Part shown: in pieces, positions 1 to 8,648 of the stretch
Layout of the letters: the number at the start of each line of letters is the position of its first letter
How positions within the stretch are numbered: position 1 is the first letter of the stretch
Source: Corynebacterium vitaeruminis DSM 20294
GTDB taxonomy: Bacteria; Actinomycetota; Actinomycetes; Mycobacteriales; Mycobacteriaceae
Length of the DNA: 64,000 nt
Assembly (NCBI RefSeq): GCF_000550805.1
Contig: NZ_CP004353.1
Coordinates: 2,480,001-2,544,000 of the forward strand
Direction of reading: 5' to 3'
Translations under genes and position numbers: made by a program
The notes under the pieces: generated by a model
What the model saw: the letters and a program-made list of their open reading frames with translations, nothing else
Told to the model about the DNA's origin: nothing
Databases searched by the model: none

Positions 1-765
1 CGGGACCTTGCCGTTGACGATGTCGAGCGCGAGACCCTCCACCACGGCGGTCTTACCAACGCCGGGCTCGCCGATGAGCACCGGGTTGTTCTTGGTGCGG
101 CGGGAGAGCACCTGCATGATGCGCTCGATCTCCTTGTCGCGGCCGACGACCGGATCCAGCTTGCCCTCCTTGGCCGCCTGGGTCAGGTTGCGGCCGAACT
201 GGTCGAGCACCAGCGAGTTGGAGCGCTCGCCCGCGTTGCCGGAGCGGCCGCCGGTGGTGCGGCCAGCGCCGGTGCCAGCGCCCGCGAGGTTCTCGCCGCC
301 CTCGTTCTCCGGGCTGTTCTGCCCGCCCTCGTAACCGGAGAGCAGCTGAATAACCTGCTGGCGCACGCGCGGCAGATCCGCGCCGAGCTTGACCAGCACC
401 TGGGCGGCCACGCCGTCGCCCTCACGGATGAGGCCGAGCAGCAGGAACTCGGTGCCGATGTACTTGTGGCCCATCTGCAGCCCCTCGCGCAGCGAGAGCT
501 CCAGGACCTTCTTGGCCCGCGGGGTAAAAGGAATGTGGCCGACCGGCGGCTCGGCGCCGTGGCCGATGATCTCCTCGACCTCCTGGCGCACGGCCTCCAG
601 GGAGATGCCCATGGACTCCAGCGCCTTGGCGGCAACACCCTCACCCTCGTGGATGAGGCCGAGCAGGATGTGCTCGGTGCCAATGTAATTGTGGTTAAGA
701 CCTCGCGCCTCTTCCTGCGCGAGCACGATGACGCGACGTGCGCGATCGGTAAACCGCTCGAACAT
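1..765 (-). CDS. clpC: ATP-dependent Clp protease ATP-binding subunit ClpC (N-terminal part, runs off the window)
   Basis: ClpC is the AAA+ unfoldase that feeds substrates to the ClpP protease in the cytoplasm. The visible 255 codons begin [20 protein letters not shown] and carry the two Clp_N repeats (about residues 1-145, with the pair [13 protein letters not shown] and [13 protein letters not shown]), a Gly/Asn-rich linker, and the start of AAA+ domain 1 with the Walker A motif GEPGVGKT near residue 235. The end of the gene lies before base 1. The ATG at 763-765 is preceded by AAGGGGAAG with good spacing, so the start is firm. lysS lies just upstream on the same strand but is separated by a terminator, so clpC probably has its own promoter between 766 and 995. 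Regulators such as ClgR or SigH would be expected from the family, but I do not see a convincing site. Confidence 0.97.
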   Translation of the reverse strand, partial: MFERFTDRARRVIVLAQEEARGLNHNYIGTEHILLGLIHEGEGVAAKALESMGISLEAVRQEVEEIIGHGAEPPVGHIPFTPRAKKVLELSLREGLQMGHKYIGTEFLLLGLIREGDGVAAQVLVKLGADLPRVRQQVIQLLSGYEGGQNSPENEGGENLAGAGTGAGRTTGGRSGNAGERSNSLVLDQFGRNLTQAAKEGKLDPVVGRDKEIERIMQVLSRRTKNNPVLIGEPGVGKTAVVEGLALDIVNGKVP

Positions 766-961
766 GCCTTCTTCCCCTTACTGTCTACTTTTGTTTAGTG
801 TCACCCACTCTAACGCGCCCACGCGACATTTCCTTGCACTCCGGGAAATTGAGTGCCAGACGCCCGCTCAGATTTCCGCATTTACGCAGGTAAATAGCAT
901 CTTTTCGCCCTGTACGCCGGTAGCGAACACGTGCGGTTCTCGCCGCTTCAGGTGGCTTCTT

Positions 962-972
962 GCTTGTCGACG
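962..972 (+). repeat. Dispersed word GCTTDTCGACG
   Basis: Exact copy (GCTTGTCGACG) in the clpC-lysS intergenic region, 24 bp before the lysS terminator stem. Confidence 0.8.
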
Positions 973-995
973 TTCAGCCTTCGGCGGGCATGCCA

Positions 996-1029
996 AAGCC
1001 CCCGGCGGATCGTCGTCTTCCGGGGGCTT
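996..1029 (-). terminator. Intrinsic terminator of lysS
   Basis: AAGCCCCCGG (996-1005) and CCGGGGGCTT (1020-1029) form a perfect 10-bp stem with a 14-nt loop, 15 bases past the lysS stop codon. On the minus strand the stem is followed by only a short T tract. Confidence 0.8.
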
Positions 1030-1043
1030 GGAAAGTAAGGGGC

Positions 1044-2612
1044 CTAGTTCTCGGGCTTGACCATCGGGAACAGCACGGTCTCGCGGATGCCGAGACCCGT
1101 GAGCGCCATGAGCAGGCGGTCGATGCCCATGCCGCAGCCGGCCGTCGGCGGCATGCCCTGCTCCATCGCGGCGAGGAAGTCCTCGTCGAGCACCATGGCC
1201 TCGTCGTCGCCGCCGGCGGCAAGTCGGGCCTGGTCCTCGAAGCGCTCGCGCTGGATGATCGGGTCGACCAGCTCGGAGTAGCCGGTGGCCAGCTCGAAGC
1301 CGCGCACGTAGAGGTCCCACTTCTCGGTCACGCCCGGCAGAGAGCGGTGCTGGCGGGTCAGCGGCGAGGTCTCCACGGGGAAGTTCTTGACGAAGATCGG
1401 ACCGTAGAGCTGGTCCTCGCAGAGTACCTCCCAGATCTCCTCGACGAGCTTGCCGTGGCCCCAGCCGCCCTTCTCCGGAACCTCCAGGCCCACCACCTTG
1501 GCGAGCGCCTTGAGCTCCTCGACGGTGGAGTCGATGGTGACCTCGGGCTGGCCGGGGAACTTGCGGGCCAGCGCCTCGTTGAGGGAGGGGTACATCTCGA
1601 TAACCTTCCATTCCCCGCCGAGGTCGTACTCTGTGCCGTCGGCAAGCGTCACCGTCGTGGAACCGAAGACCTCCATGGCGACGTTCTGGATCAGGTTCTT
1701 GATGGTGCGCGCGCCGTCCTCGTAGGTGCCCCACGCCTGGTAGGTCTCGAGCATGGCGAACTCCGGCGAGTGTGAGGAGTCCACACCTTCGTTGCGGAAG
1801 TTGCGGTTGACCTCGAAGACGCGCTCGATGCCGCCGACCACGCAGCGCTTGAGGTAGAGCTCGGGCGCGATGCGCAGGTAGAGGTCGATGTCGAGGGCGT
1901 TGGAGTGGGTGATGAACGGGCGTGCCGCGGCGCCGCCGTGCAGGGTCTGCAGCATCGGGGTCTCGACCTCGAGGAAGCCCTGAGATTCGAGGTAGTTGCG
2001 CAGCGCGCGCATGACCTTGATGCGGGTGAGCGCGTTGGTGCGGGCCTGCTCGCGCATGATGAGGTCGGTGTAGCGGTGACGAACGCGGGAGTCCTCGCTC
2101 ATGTCGGCGAACGCGACCGGCAGCGGGCGGATCGCCTTGGACGCCATGTGCCAGGTCGTGGCCATGATCGACAGCTCGCCGCGGCGGGAGGAGACGACGC
2201 GGCCGCGGATGGAGACGATGTCGCCCAGGTCGACGTCGGCCTTCCACGCGGCGAGCTGTTCCTCGCCGACCTCGGCCAACGAGAGCATGGCCTGGATCTG
2301 GGTGCCGTTGCCCTCCTGCAGCGCGGCGAAGCAGAGCTTGCCGGTGTTGCGCACGAACAGCACGCGGCCGGCGACGGCAACCTCGACGTCGGTCTCCTCG
2401 CCCGGGGTCAGGTAGGTAACGCCTTCCGCCGGGTCCTCCGGCTTCTCGGCGACCGCCTCGAACTTCTGACGCAAATCGGTGATGCTGATGGTGCGGTCGA
2501 CCACAACCGGGTACGCCTCGCCGCCGTTGTCGATCAGGCGCTGGCGCTTCTCACGGCGGATGCGGAGCTGCTCAGGTACATCATTTGCTGGGGTCTTGTT
2601 TGCGTCAGTCAC
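1044..2612 (-). CDS. lysS: Lysyl-tRNA synthetase, class II
   Basis: Charges tRNA-Lys with lysine in the cytoplasm. The 522-residue protein has the family's usual length. It has an N-terminal OB-fold anticodon-binding region (about residues 60-190), then the class II catalytic core with [13 protein letters not shown], motif 2 around [15 protein letters not shown], and motif 3 [15 protein letters not shown] near residues 494-508. The reading frame stays open further upstream, but the start is taken as GTG at 2610-2612 because the protein then begins [21 protein letters not shown] -10 hexamer TACCCT (plus-strand 2621-2626) sits 8 nt before it, which points to a leaderless transcript. It is the first gene after the divergent kinase and ends in its own terminator. 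Confidence 0.96.
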   Translation of the reverse strand: MTDANKTPANDVPEQLRIRREKRQRLIDNGGEAYPVVVDRTISITDLRQKFEAVAEKPEDPAEGVTYLTPGEETDVEVAVAGRVLFVRNTGKLCFAALQEGNGTQIQAMLSLAEVGEEQLAAWKADVDLGDIVSIRGRVVSSRRGELSIMATTWHMASKAIRPLPVAFADMSEDSRVRHRYTDLIMREQARTNALTRIKVMRALRNYLESQGFLEVETPMLQTLHGGAAARPFITHSNALDIDLYLRIAPELYLKRCVVGGIERVFEVNRNFRNEGVDSSHSPEFAMLETYQAWGTYEDGARTIKNLIQNVAMEVFGSTTVTLADGTEYDLGGEWKVIEMYPSLNEALARKFPGQPEVTIDSTVEELKALAKVVGLEVPEKGGWGHGKLVEEIWEVLCEDQLYGPIFVKNFPVETSPLTRQHRSLPGVTEKWDLYVRGFELATGYSELVDPIIQRERFEDQARLAAGGDDEAMVLDEDFLAAMEQGMPPTAGCGMGIDRLLMALTGLGIRETVLFPMVKPEN

Positions 2613-2666
2613 GGCTATCAAGGGTAGTCGATGCCAGCGCGATTGAGTAACACAAGGCCTGCATTT

Positions 2667-2677
2667 GCTTTTCGACG
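2667..2677 (+). repeat. Dispersed word GCTTDTCGACG
   Basis: Exact copy (GCTTTTCGACG) between the divergent lysS and kinase genes, 44 bp before the kinase -10 box. Confidence 0.8.
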
Positions 2678-2733
2678 TCCTGCCTTTGCTTTTACCCCTC
2701 TCCCGAAGGGTAGGAAACAGTAGACTGGGAACC

Positions 2734-3633
2734 ATGACAAACGCCAGCACAGTCACAGTTTGCGGCGAGGGTCTGGTCGACCTCGTCCCCACCGCCGCGG
2801 GCGGCCTGAGCCCGCTGGTTCCCGCCCTCGGCGGCGGCCCTTTCAACGCGGCCATCGCGGCCTCCCGCCTGGGTGCGCCGGTGAAGTTCCTCTCCCGGCT
2901 GTCCACCGACGGCTTCGGCTACGAGCTGGTCTCCCGGCTCGAGGCCGAGGGCGTGGACACCGCGCTCGTGCAGCGCGGCCCCGAGCCCACCACGCTCGCG
3001 CTCACTTCCATCGGCGCAGACGGCTCCGCCAGCTACACCTTTTATATCGAGGGCACGGCGGACCGGATGGTCCAGCCGCCGGAATCGATCGAGACCGACA
3101 TCGCCTGCTTCGGCACGGTGTCCCTGGCGCTCGACCCCGGCGCGAGCCGCTACGGGGAGCTGCTCCACCGGCTGTCGGCCGCCGGGACCTTCATCGCCCT
3201 GGACCCGAACATCCGTCCCTTCTACGCCAACGACGCGCACAAGGCCTTCCTCGAGTCCCTGTATCCCTCCGTCGACCTGCTCAAGCTGTCCGATGAGGAA
3301 GAGGAGTTCCTCGACTCCCCCACCGCCCCGATCAAGGTGATCACCCGCGGCGGCGACGGGGTCTCCATCATCGTCGACGGCAAGGACCCGATCGAGGTGC
3401 CGGGCAGGAAGATCACCGTGGCCGACACCATCGGCGCGGGCGACACCGTCATGGGCGCGCTGCTCGCACAGATCGCCCGACGCACGGGCGGCCAGGACGT
3501 GCGCGCCGCAGTGGCCGCCTTCAGCGCCGATGACTGGGCCGAGATCGGCGCGTTTGCCGTCACCGCCGCGGGCATTACCTGCTCGCGCGTGGGGGCCCAG
3601 CCTCCGACGGCGGCGGAGGTAGCCGAGTTCTAG
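2734..3633 (+). CDS. PfkB-family carbohydrate kinase (fructokinase-like)
   Basis: Phosphorylates a sugar or sugar-like substrate with ATP; fructokinase is the likeliest role but the substrate cannot be read from sequence. The 299-residue protein shows the ribokinase/PfkB hallmarks: an N-terminal [15 protein letters not shown] substrate-binding segment and the C-terminal signature [13 protein letters not shown], whose GAGD Asp is the catalytic base. The start ATG at 2734 is preceded by TAGACT (2721-2726) at 7 nt, so the transcript is probably leaderless. It is divergent from lysS and convergent with the esterase gene; both stop codons share one CTAG at 3630-3633. Confidence 0.88.
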   Translation: MTNASTVTVCGEGLVDLVPTAAGGLSPLVPALGGGPFNAAIAASRLGAPVKFLSRLSTDGFGYELVSRLEAEGVDTALVQRGPEPTTLALTSIGADGSASYTFYIEGTADRMVQPPESIETDIACFGTVSLALDPGASRYGELLHRLSAAGTFIALDPNIRPFYANDAHKAFLESLYPSVDLLKLSDEEEEFLDSPTAPIKVITRGGDGVSIIVDGKDPIEVPGRKITVADTIGAGDTVMGALLAQIARRTGGQDVRAAVAAFSADDWAEIGAFAVTAAGITCSRVGAQPPTAAEVAEF

Positions 3634-4820
3634 AACCGCGAGAGCGCGTCCGCGAGGGAGGCGACCAGCTCCTCGCGCCACCAGGCGAGGTCGTGACCGC
3701 CGTCGATCAGCCGCACGCTGTTGCGCCAGCCGATCGAATGCATCTCTCTGCTCAGCGAGAGGACGTGGGCGACGCTGTGACCTTCACGCAGGCCGACCGA
3801 GAGGTAGGCCTGCGGTAGCTGTTCGCCGTCGTCGAGGGTCTCGATGACCTCCTCGACCAGCCACGGCTGGATCTGCGCGGCGAGATCGTTTGGGCTGGCG
3901 TCGTGCGCAGGCGTCCACCACAGCGAGGGCGAGGTGGCGATGAGCGCGCGGAACCGCTCGGGCTCCTGGGTACCGATGACCAACGCCACGAGCCCGCCGA
4001 GGCTCTGGCCCGCGAGGATCTCGCCCGACGGCGCCGCGACGCAATGGCGTTCCTCCAGCCTTTCGCCCGCCCAGGCCCGAAGGGGATGCAGTACCTCGTC
4101 GACCAGGTTCCTCCCGGGATCGAGGATGTTCCTTCGCTGCTCGGTCGAGCGGAAGCCGACCCCGACGACGGCGCAGGCGGGCAGCAACCCGGTCGAGATG
4201 GCGCGCTCCAGCGCGGATGCTAGGTGCATCTGATCGAACCAGACGTCGGCATCGAAGAGGATGACCAGGGGTAGCTCCCCCTTCGCCCCGGCCGGGGCGT
4301 AGAAGTAGCCTTCGAGTTCATGCGGCCCGATGACGCCCCTGCCGAATGAAGCCTCAGTTTCCGCTAGACATTCCCACGCCACGCCCACATGCGCCCGCGC
4401 GCCGAGGAGCAGGCTGGTTCCCAGCGGCGAGCCAGCCTCGCCGACGAGCCGTCCGCCGCGCGCGTGGGGATCCGCGAGGTGCGGCCCCGTCGCCCGGCGA
4501 AAGCAGTAGGAGGCCATGAGGTCCGGCGGCACGGTGACGGTCTTGGCCCAGTAGGGCAGGCCCTCGGCCTGCAGCATCACGCCGTGCCGATGGCGCTCCT
4601 TATCGGTGAGCCGGTTGATCCACAGGTGCACGGGTTCGTGCGATTCAAAGAGGAACGTCATACGCCGTGAGCCGGGATCCGCAAGCGGCGTCCCCGCGGA
4701 CACGAGCTCGCTCCAGGTGCGTGCGGGGTCGGCAGCCCTCTCGAGGAGGGCCGCTACCTCGTGATCTTCGTAGAATCGGTCGGCCACCGCTCGGGAGTGA
4801 TCGCCTTGAGGCACGTTCAT
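3630..4820 (-). CDS. Enterochelin esterase-like (Fes/IroD family) alpha/beta hydrolase
   Basis: Family members hydrolyse the ester bonds of ferric catecholate siderophores in the cytoplasm to release iron. The 396-residue protein has an N-terminal beta-sandwich region typical of Fes (including TFLFESHEPVHLWINRL) and a C-terminal hydrolase domain with the nucleophile motif GQSLGGL and a histidine in GGHDLAWW. The start ATG at 4820 follows AAAGGA closely; an in-frame TTG at 4865 is less likely because it lies almost on the expected transcription start. A strong DtxR box upstream (4871-4889) indicates iron repression. No siderophore uptake or synthesis genes adjoin it, so it acts on material imported by genes elsewhere, or on another ester. 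Confidence 0.85.
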   Translation of the reverse strand: MNVPQGDHSRAVADRFYEDHEVAALLERAADPARTWSELVSAGTPLADPGSRRMTFLFESHEPVHLWINRLTDKERHRHGVMLQAEGLPYWAKTVTVPPDLMASYCFRRATGPHLADPHARGGRLVGEAGSPLGTSLLLGARAHVGVAWECLAETEASFGRGVIGPHELEGYFYAPAGAKGELPLVILFDADVWFDQMHLASALERAISTGLLPACAVVGVGFRSTEQRRNILDPGRNLVDEVLHPLRAWAGERLEERHCVAAPSGEILAGQSLGGLVALVIGTQEPERFRALIATSPSLWWTPAHDASPNDLAAQIQPWLVEEVIETLDDGEQLPQAYLSVGLREGHSVAHVLSLSREMHSIGWRNSVRLIDGGHDLAWWREELVASLADALSRF

Positions 4821-4870
4821 GTCCTTTCGTAACCGTCGCGCGGGAGGCCGCGCGTTCAATTCCAAACACT

Positions 4871-4889
4871 TTAGGGTAGCCTTTCCTAG
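4871..4889 (-). promoter_or_regulatory. DtxR box upstream of the enterochelin-esterase gene
   Basis: TTAGGGTAGCCTTTCCTAG closely matches the 19-bp DtxR consensus (TTAGGTTAG-S-CTAACCTAA): the left half is nearly perfect and the right half keeps CCTA. It overlaps the likely -10 region (TACCCT on the minus strand) of the esterase gene, so iron-bound DtxR would block that promoter. Confidence 0.8.
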
Positions 4890-5023
4890 CCATTTACATG
4901 GGGTGGGATTAACTCAAAGTTCATGTAGGGGTCCCTTGCCCGCCATGTGGCGACCGTAGGTTCTCTTTTCGTCGTAAAGCGACGCAAACCTCACCTTTAT
5001 CTCTCGCAAAGGCCCAAAAATCC

Positions 5024-7090
5024 ATGATCGGCAAGAACCTGCTTAACCTGTTCGCTTCCTCGCGATCCACCACCACCTGCACCTACAAATGCGGCAACGC
5101 CTGCTTCGGTGAGGACGAGAACAGCTCCTCCAACCTCTACTTCGGCGAGATCTCCCGCCGCAGCGCGCTCAAGGCGGGCGGGCTGACCGTCCTCGCCGTC
5201 GGCACCGGAACCGCCATGGCGCGCGGCACCGCCGCCGCTCAGGGGCTCAGCTCCTCCTCGAGCATGTTCGGTTCCTCCGGATCCTCCACCGGCGGCGCGA
5301 CCGACGGCGCTTACCAGGGCATGCAGTTCGACGCCGTCGAGCCGAACAAGGAGGACGCTATCGTCGCCCCCGCGGGGTATGCCTCCTCCGTGCTCATCGC
5401 CTGGGGCGACCCGGTCATCGAGGGCGCACCGGAGTTCGACTTCGACAACCAGACCCCCGAGGCCGCTGAGCAGCAGTTCGGCTTCAACAACGACTTCGCG
5501 GGCCTCATCGAGCACCCCTCCGACCCCAGCCGCATGCTGTACATGTGCTCCCACGAGTACACCACCGAGCCGATGATGTTCCACGGCTACGACGCAGCCA
5601 GCCCGACCCTCGAGCAGTTCAAGATCGGCCTCGCCGCGCACGGACACACGATCCTCGAGGTCTCCAAGGTTCCGGGCTCCGGCGACCTGAAGCGCGAGTT
5701 CGGCCCGCTCAACCGCCGCATCACCGCGTCCACCCCGTTCGAGCTCCGCGGACCCGTCGCTGGCTCCACCTACGCCAAGACCGACACCGACCCCGCGGGT
5801 ACGACCGTGCTCGGCACCCTCAACAACTGCTCCGGCGGCGTCACCCCGTGGGGCACCATGCTCTCCGGCGAGGAGAACGTCGATCAGTACTTCGGCAACG
5901 CCGAGTTGCTTTCCGACGCTGACGTGAAAGACAAGCTCAAGCGCTATGGAATCGCCGGCGGCGAGACCCAGCGCAAGTGGGAGCGCTTCGATTCCCGCTT
6001 CGACGCCTCGCTGACCCCGAACGAGCCGAACCGCTTCGGCTACGTCGTGGAGATCAACCCCTTCGATCCCACCTCCACCCCGGTCAAGCACACCTCCATG
6101 GGCCGCTTCAAGCACGAGGCCGGCAACATCTACGTCACCGGCGACGGCACCGTGGTCTGCTACTCCGGCGACGACTCCCGCTTCGAGTACCTGTACAAGT
6201 TCGTCTCCACCCGCAAGATGATCCCGGGCGACATGGACAACAACATGCGCATCCTCGACGAGGGAACCCTCTACGTGGCCAAGCTCGAGGGCAACTCGCC
6301 CGCCTCCGAGATCGACGGCTCCGGCCAGCTTCCCTCTGACGGCGCCTTCGACGGCACCGGCACCTGGATCCCGCTGGTCACCGTTCCCGAGCACGGCCCC
6401 GCCGTCTCGCACGTCGACGGCATGGACGCCGTCGAGGTCTGCGTGTACACCCGCCTGGCCGGCGACAAGGTCGGCGCCACCAAGATGGACCGCCCCGAGG
6501 ACGTCCAGGCCAACCCGAAGAACGGCAAGGTCTACGCCGCGCTGACCAACAACTCCTACCGCGGCGCCGCCGGCAAGGACGACGTCGACGAGTCCGCGCC
6601 GATCCGCGAGAACAAGAACGGCCTCGTCCTCGAGATGGACGACGACCACGCGGGCACCGCCTTCACCTGGAACCTGCTGCTGGTCTGCGGCGACCCGAAC
6701 ATGGCCTACTCCTACTTCGGCGGCTTCGACAAGACCAAGGTCTCGCCGATCTCCTGCCCGGACAACGTGGCCTTCGACTCCTTCGGCAACCTGTGGATCT
6801 CCACCGACGGCAACGCACTGAAGAGCAACGACGGCCTCTACGCCGTCGCCGTCGAGGGCGACCGTCGCGGCGAGGTCAAGTGCTTCCTCACCGTCCCTGC
6901 CGGTGCCGAGACCTGCGGCCCGATCGTCACCGACGAGCGCGTCATGGTTAACGTCCAGCACCCGGGCGAGTCCGACAGCGCCACCGCCGAGGCTCCCACC
7001 TCCCACTGGCCCGACGGCGGCAGCTCCCAGCCCCGCCCGGCCGTCGTGGTGGTCTTCCCCGAAAACGGCGGCAAGGTCGGCATCGCCTAA
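5024..7090 (+). CDS. PhoX-family phosphatase (DUF839), Tat-exported
   Basis: Predicted extracytoplasmic alkaline phosphatase that frees phosphate from organic esters. The 688-residue protein has a twin-arginine motif SRRSALKAG at about residues 45-53 and a hydrophobic stretch after it, giving folded export through Tat as is typical for metal-containing PhoX. The rest matches the PhoX/DUF839 pattern: GLIEHPSDPSRMLYMCSHEY, NNCSGGVTPWGTMLSGEEN (metal and substrate ligands), and GRFKHEAGNIYVTGDGTVV. The start ATG at 5024 is not preceded by a strong Shine-Dalgarno sequence, and I could not identify a clear PhoR site. The gene stands alone between the divergent esterase and a convergent panC-like gene. 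Confidence 0.88.
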   Translation: MIGKNLLNLFASSRSTTTCTYKCGNACFGEDENSSSNLYFGEISRRSALKAGGLTVLAVGTGTAMARGTAAAQGLSSSSSMFGSSGSSTGGATDGAYQGMQFDAVEPNKEDAIVAPAGYASSVLIAWGDPVIEGAPEFDFDNQTPEAAEQQFGFNNDFAGLIEHPSDPSRMLYMCSHEYTTEPMMFHGYDAASPTLEQFKIGLAAHGHTILEVSKVPGSGDLKREFGPLNRRITASTPFELRGPVAGSTYAKTDTDPAGTTVLGTLNNCSGGVTPWGTMLSGEENVDQYFGNAELLSDADVKDKLKRYGIAGGETQRKWERFDSRFDASLTPNEPNRFGYVVEINPFDPTSTPVKHTSMGRFKHEAGNIYVTGDGTVVCYSGDDSRFEYLYKFVSTRKMIPGDMDNNMRILDEGTLYVAKLEGNSPASEIDGSGQLPSDGAFDGTGTWIPLVTVPEHGPAVSHVDGMDAVEVCVYTRLAGDKVGATKMDRPEDVQANPKNGKVYAALTNNSYRGAAGKDDVDESAPIRENKNGLVLEMDDDHAGTAFTWNLLLVCGDPNMAYSYFGGFDKTKVSPISCPDNVAFDSFGNLWISTDGNALKSNDGLYAVAVEGDRRGEVKCFLTVPAGAETCGPIVTDERVMVNVQHPGESDSATAEAPTSHWPDGGSSQPRPAVVVVFPENGGKVGIA

Positions 7091-7129
7091 AGATCCGGCG
7101 TTCGTGGGAGCCCCGGGCCTTGGTCGTCG

Positions 7130-7948
7130 CTAGTTCTCTTCGACGTTCTTGAAACCAATGCCGACGGGGACGCCCACGTTGTCGATGAGGCGCACGCCGC
7201 CGATCTCTGCCGCGACGAAGAGGCGCCCGTCCCCTTGGGCCGGGGCCTCCTCGAGCCCCAGTGAGCGCAGCTCGACGTACTCCGGGGTGATCCCGGCGGC
7301 GTCGAGGACCTGCCTACACGTGTCGAGGATCGCCTCCTTGCCGCCCTCCGCGGCGTGCGCCCCGGCGGTGAGCGCGGCGGACAGTACAAGCGCCTGCTCT
7401 CGGGCCTCGGGGGCCACCTCCGCGTTACGCAACGATATCGCCAGCCCATCGGGCATGCGCACCGTCGGCACCGAGTGCACGGTCACGGGGACGCGCAGAT
7501 CGGTGACCATGCGCTGGACGCCCACGAGCAGTTCGTAGTCCTTCTCGCCGATCACCACGTCGCTGGGGGCGACGATGTGCAGCAGCGTGAGCAGCTCCGT
7601 GGCCGCCTGCGACAGCTCCCTGGCGGGTTCCATCCCGTGATCCGGGATCGTCACGATCGTGCGTGCCCCCTTCGGCCACAAGTCCTCGATGCGGTAGCTG
7701 AAGACCGCATCGACCTTCTCCTCGCGGAGGATCTCCAGCGAGTCCGGTTTCGCCTCTTCTAGCGATGCGATGACGACCGAGCCAGGGATCCGCTTCGCCG
7801 CCCTGATGAGTGCGCGGTGGCCTGCGTGAACCCCGCCGCCGAGCGGAACGAAGACCACCGGCTTGCCCTGCTTGCGAAACGCGCTGGCCACCATGCCAAT
7901 CTGACGGGATTCCTCAAAGACTCGCGCGGTTCCAAATTTAAACGCCAC
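7130..7948 (-). CDS. Pantothenate synthetase-like protein (PanC family)
   Basis: PanC joins pantoate and beta-alanine with ATP to make pantothenate, the coenzyme A precursor. The 272-residue protein keeps family landmarks: a nucleotidyltransferase HxGH-type motif in GGGVHAGHRALIRAA (VHAGH), GEKDYELLVGVQRMVTDL, and MPDGLAISLRN, which corresponds to the pantoate-binding PDGLAMSSRN segment. It is divergent from housekeeping PanC (for example VPLGGGVHAGH instead of TMGALHEGH), so it may be a second copy or altered in activity. The GTG start at 7946-7948 follows AAGGAG. Only 4 nt separate it from the upstream Rossmann-fold gene, so the two are translationally coupled. Confidence 0.78.
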   Translation of the reverse strand: MAFKFGTARVFEESRQIGMVASAFRKQGKPVVFVPLGGGVHAGHRALIRAAKRIPGSVVIASLEEAKPDSLEILREEKVDAVFSYRIEDLWPKGARTIVTIPDHGMEPARELSQAATELLTLLHIVAPSDVVIGEKDYELLVGVQRMVTDLRVPVTVHSVPTVRMPDGLAISLRNAEVAPEAREQALVLSAALTAGAHAAEGGKEAILDTCRQVLDAAGITPEYVELRSLGLEEAPAQGDGRLFVAAEIGGVRLIDNVGVPVGIGFKNVEEN

Positions 7949-7952
7949 TGCG

Positions 7953-8645
7953 TTACTCCTTGTCCATTCCTTCGTTCATCGCCCACCACTCCACGTCATG
8001 CGCGCGGTAGGCCTGCGCCATCCGCTTGGCTAGGTGGCGGAAGGTTTCCCGATCCGCTGGCTCCGGTATGACCTCCACACAGCGCTCGAGGGTTCCCACG
8101 TCCATCAATGCTCGAGACCCCGCCGCGTTGTCGACGATCTCCACCTGGGTTTCCGTATCCGTCACCGCTTGGTCCAGCAGCTGGTAGGCGATGATCTCGA
8201 CCTGGTTCCGGAAACTCGCGAAGGCCACCCCGGCGACGAATTCCTGCAGCTTCGACTCCGGCACCGAAATCGACCTCAGCTGGCATTCCGCGAGCAGCAG
8301 CTCCCCCACCGTCGCCGTGACCTCGTCGCTAGCAGTGACCGACCACGCCTCATGCGTGGTCTCGATGCTGACGAAGCACAAGGCGCCCAGCTCCACCAGA
8401 GGGCGGAACACCTCCAGCGTGTAACGAGGGCACGAGTGCAAGAAGAGTTGTCCACGCTTTGCAAACACAGCAAGCTTCTCGACGAAAAACTCCATCTGCT
8501 CGGGCGACACACCCAAAACGACGAGCTGCGCCGACTCGATCTCCCTCGGCTCACTGGCCTGAAAGACCTCATGCCCCGCTTCTCGCAGCCGTTCGCTCAG
8601 CTCGCTGAAGCCGAACACGGCAATCCTCATGCGAGGCGCCTGCAC
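7953..8645 (-). CDS. Rossmann-like / DUF2520-type protein next to panC
   Basis: Function unknown. The 230-residue protein opens with a dinucleotide-binding beta strand (MRIAVFGFSELSERL) and resembles the Rossmann-like/DUF2520 proteins related to ketopantoate reductase and 6-phosphogluconate dehydrogenase folds. The constant neighbour of panC-like genes in corynebacteria is such a protein (memory), which suggests a link to pantoate metabolism. The classic GxGxxG is degenerate (GFSELS), so NAD(P) binding is uncertain. The GTG at 8643-8645 has AGGA about 10 nt upstream and lies 3 nt from the preceding gene's stop; an internal ATG at 8628-8630 is the alternative start. Confidence 0.7.
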   Translation of the reverse strand: MQAPRMRIAVFGFSELSERLREAGHEVFQASEPREIESAQLVVLGVSPEQMEFFVEKLAVFAKRGQLFLHSCPRYTLEVFRPLVELGALCFVSIETTHEAWSVTASDEVTATVGELLLAECQLRSISVPESKLQEFVAGVAFASFRNQVEIIAYQLLDQAVTDTETQVEIVDNAAGSRALMDVGTLERCVEVIPEPADRETFRHLAKRMAQAYRAHDVEWWAMNEGMDKE

Positions 8646-8648
8646 AGC

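Noticed and set aside
4997..7006. A 669-codon open frame antisense to the PhoX gene
   Set aside because: Val/Gly/Asp/Ala-rich text typical of an antisense shadow; the plus-strand gene has Tat and PhoX motifs.
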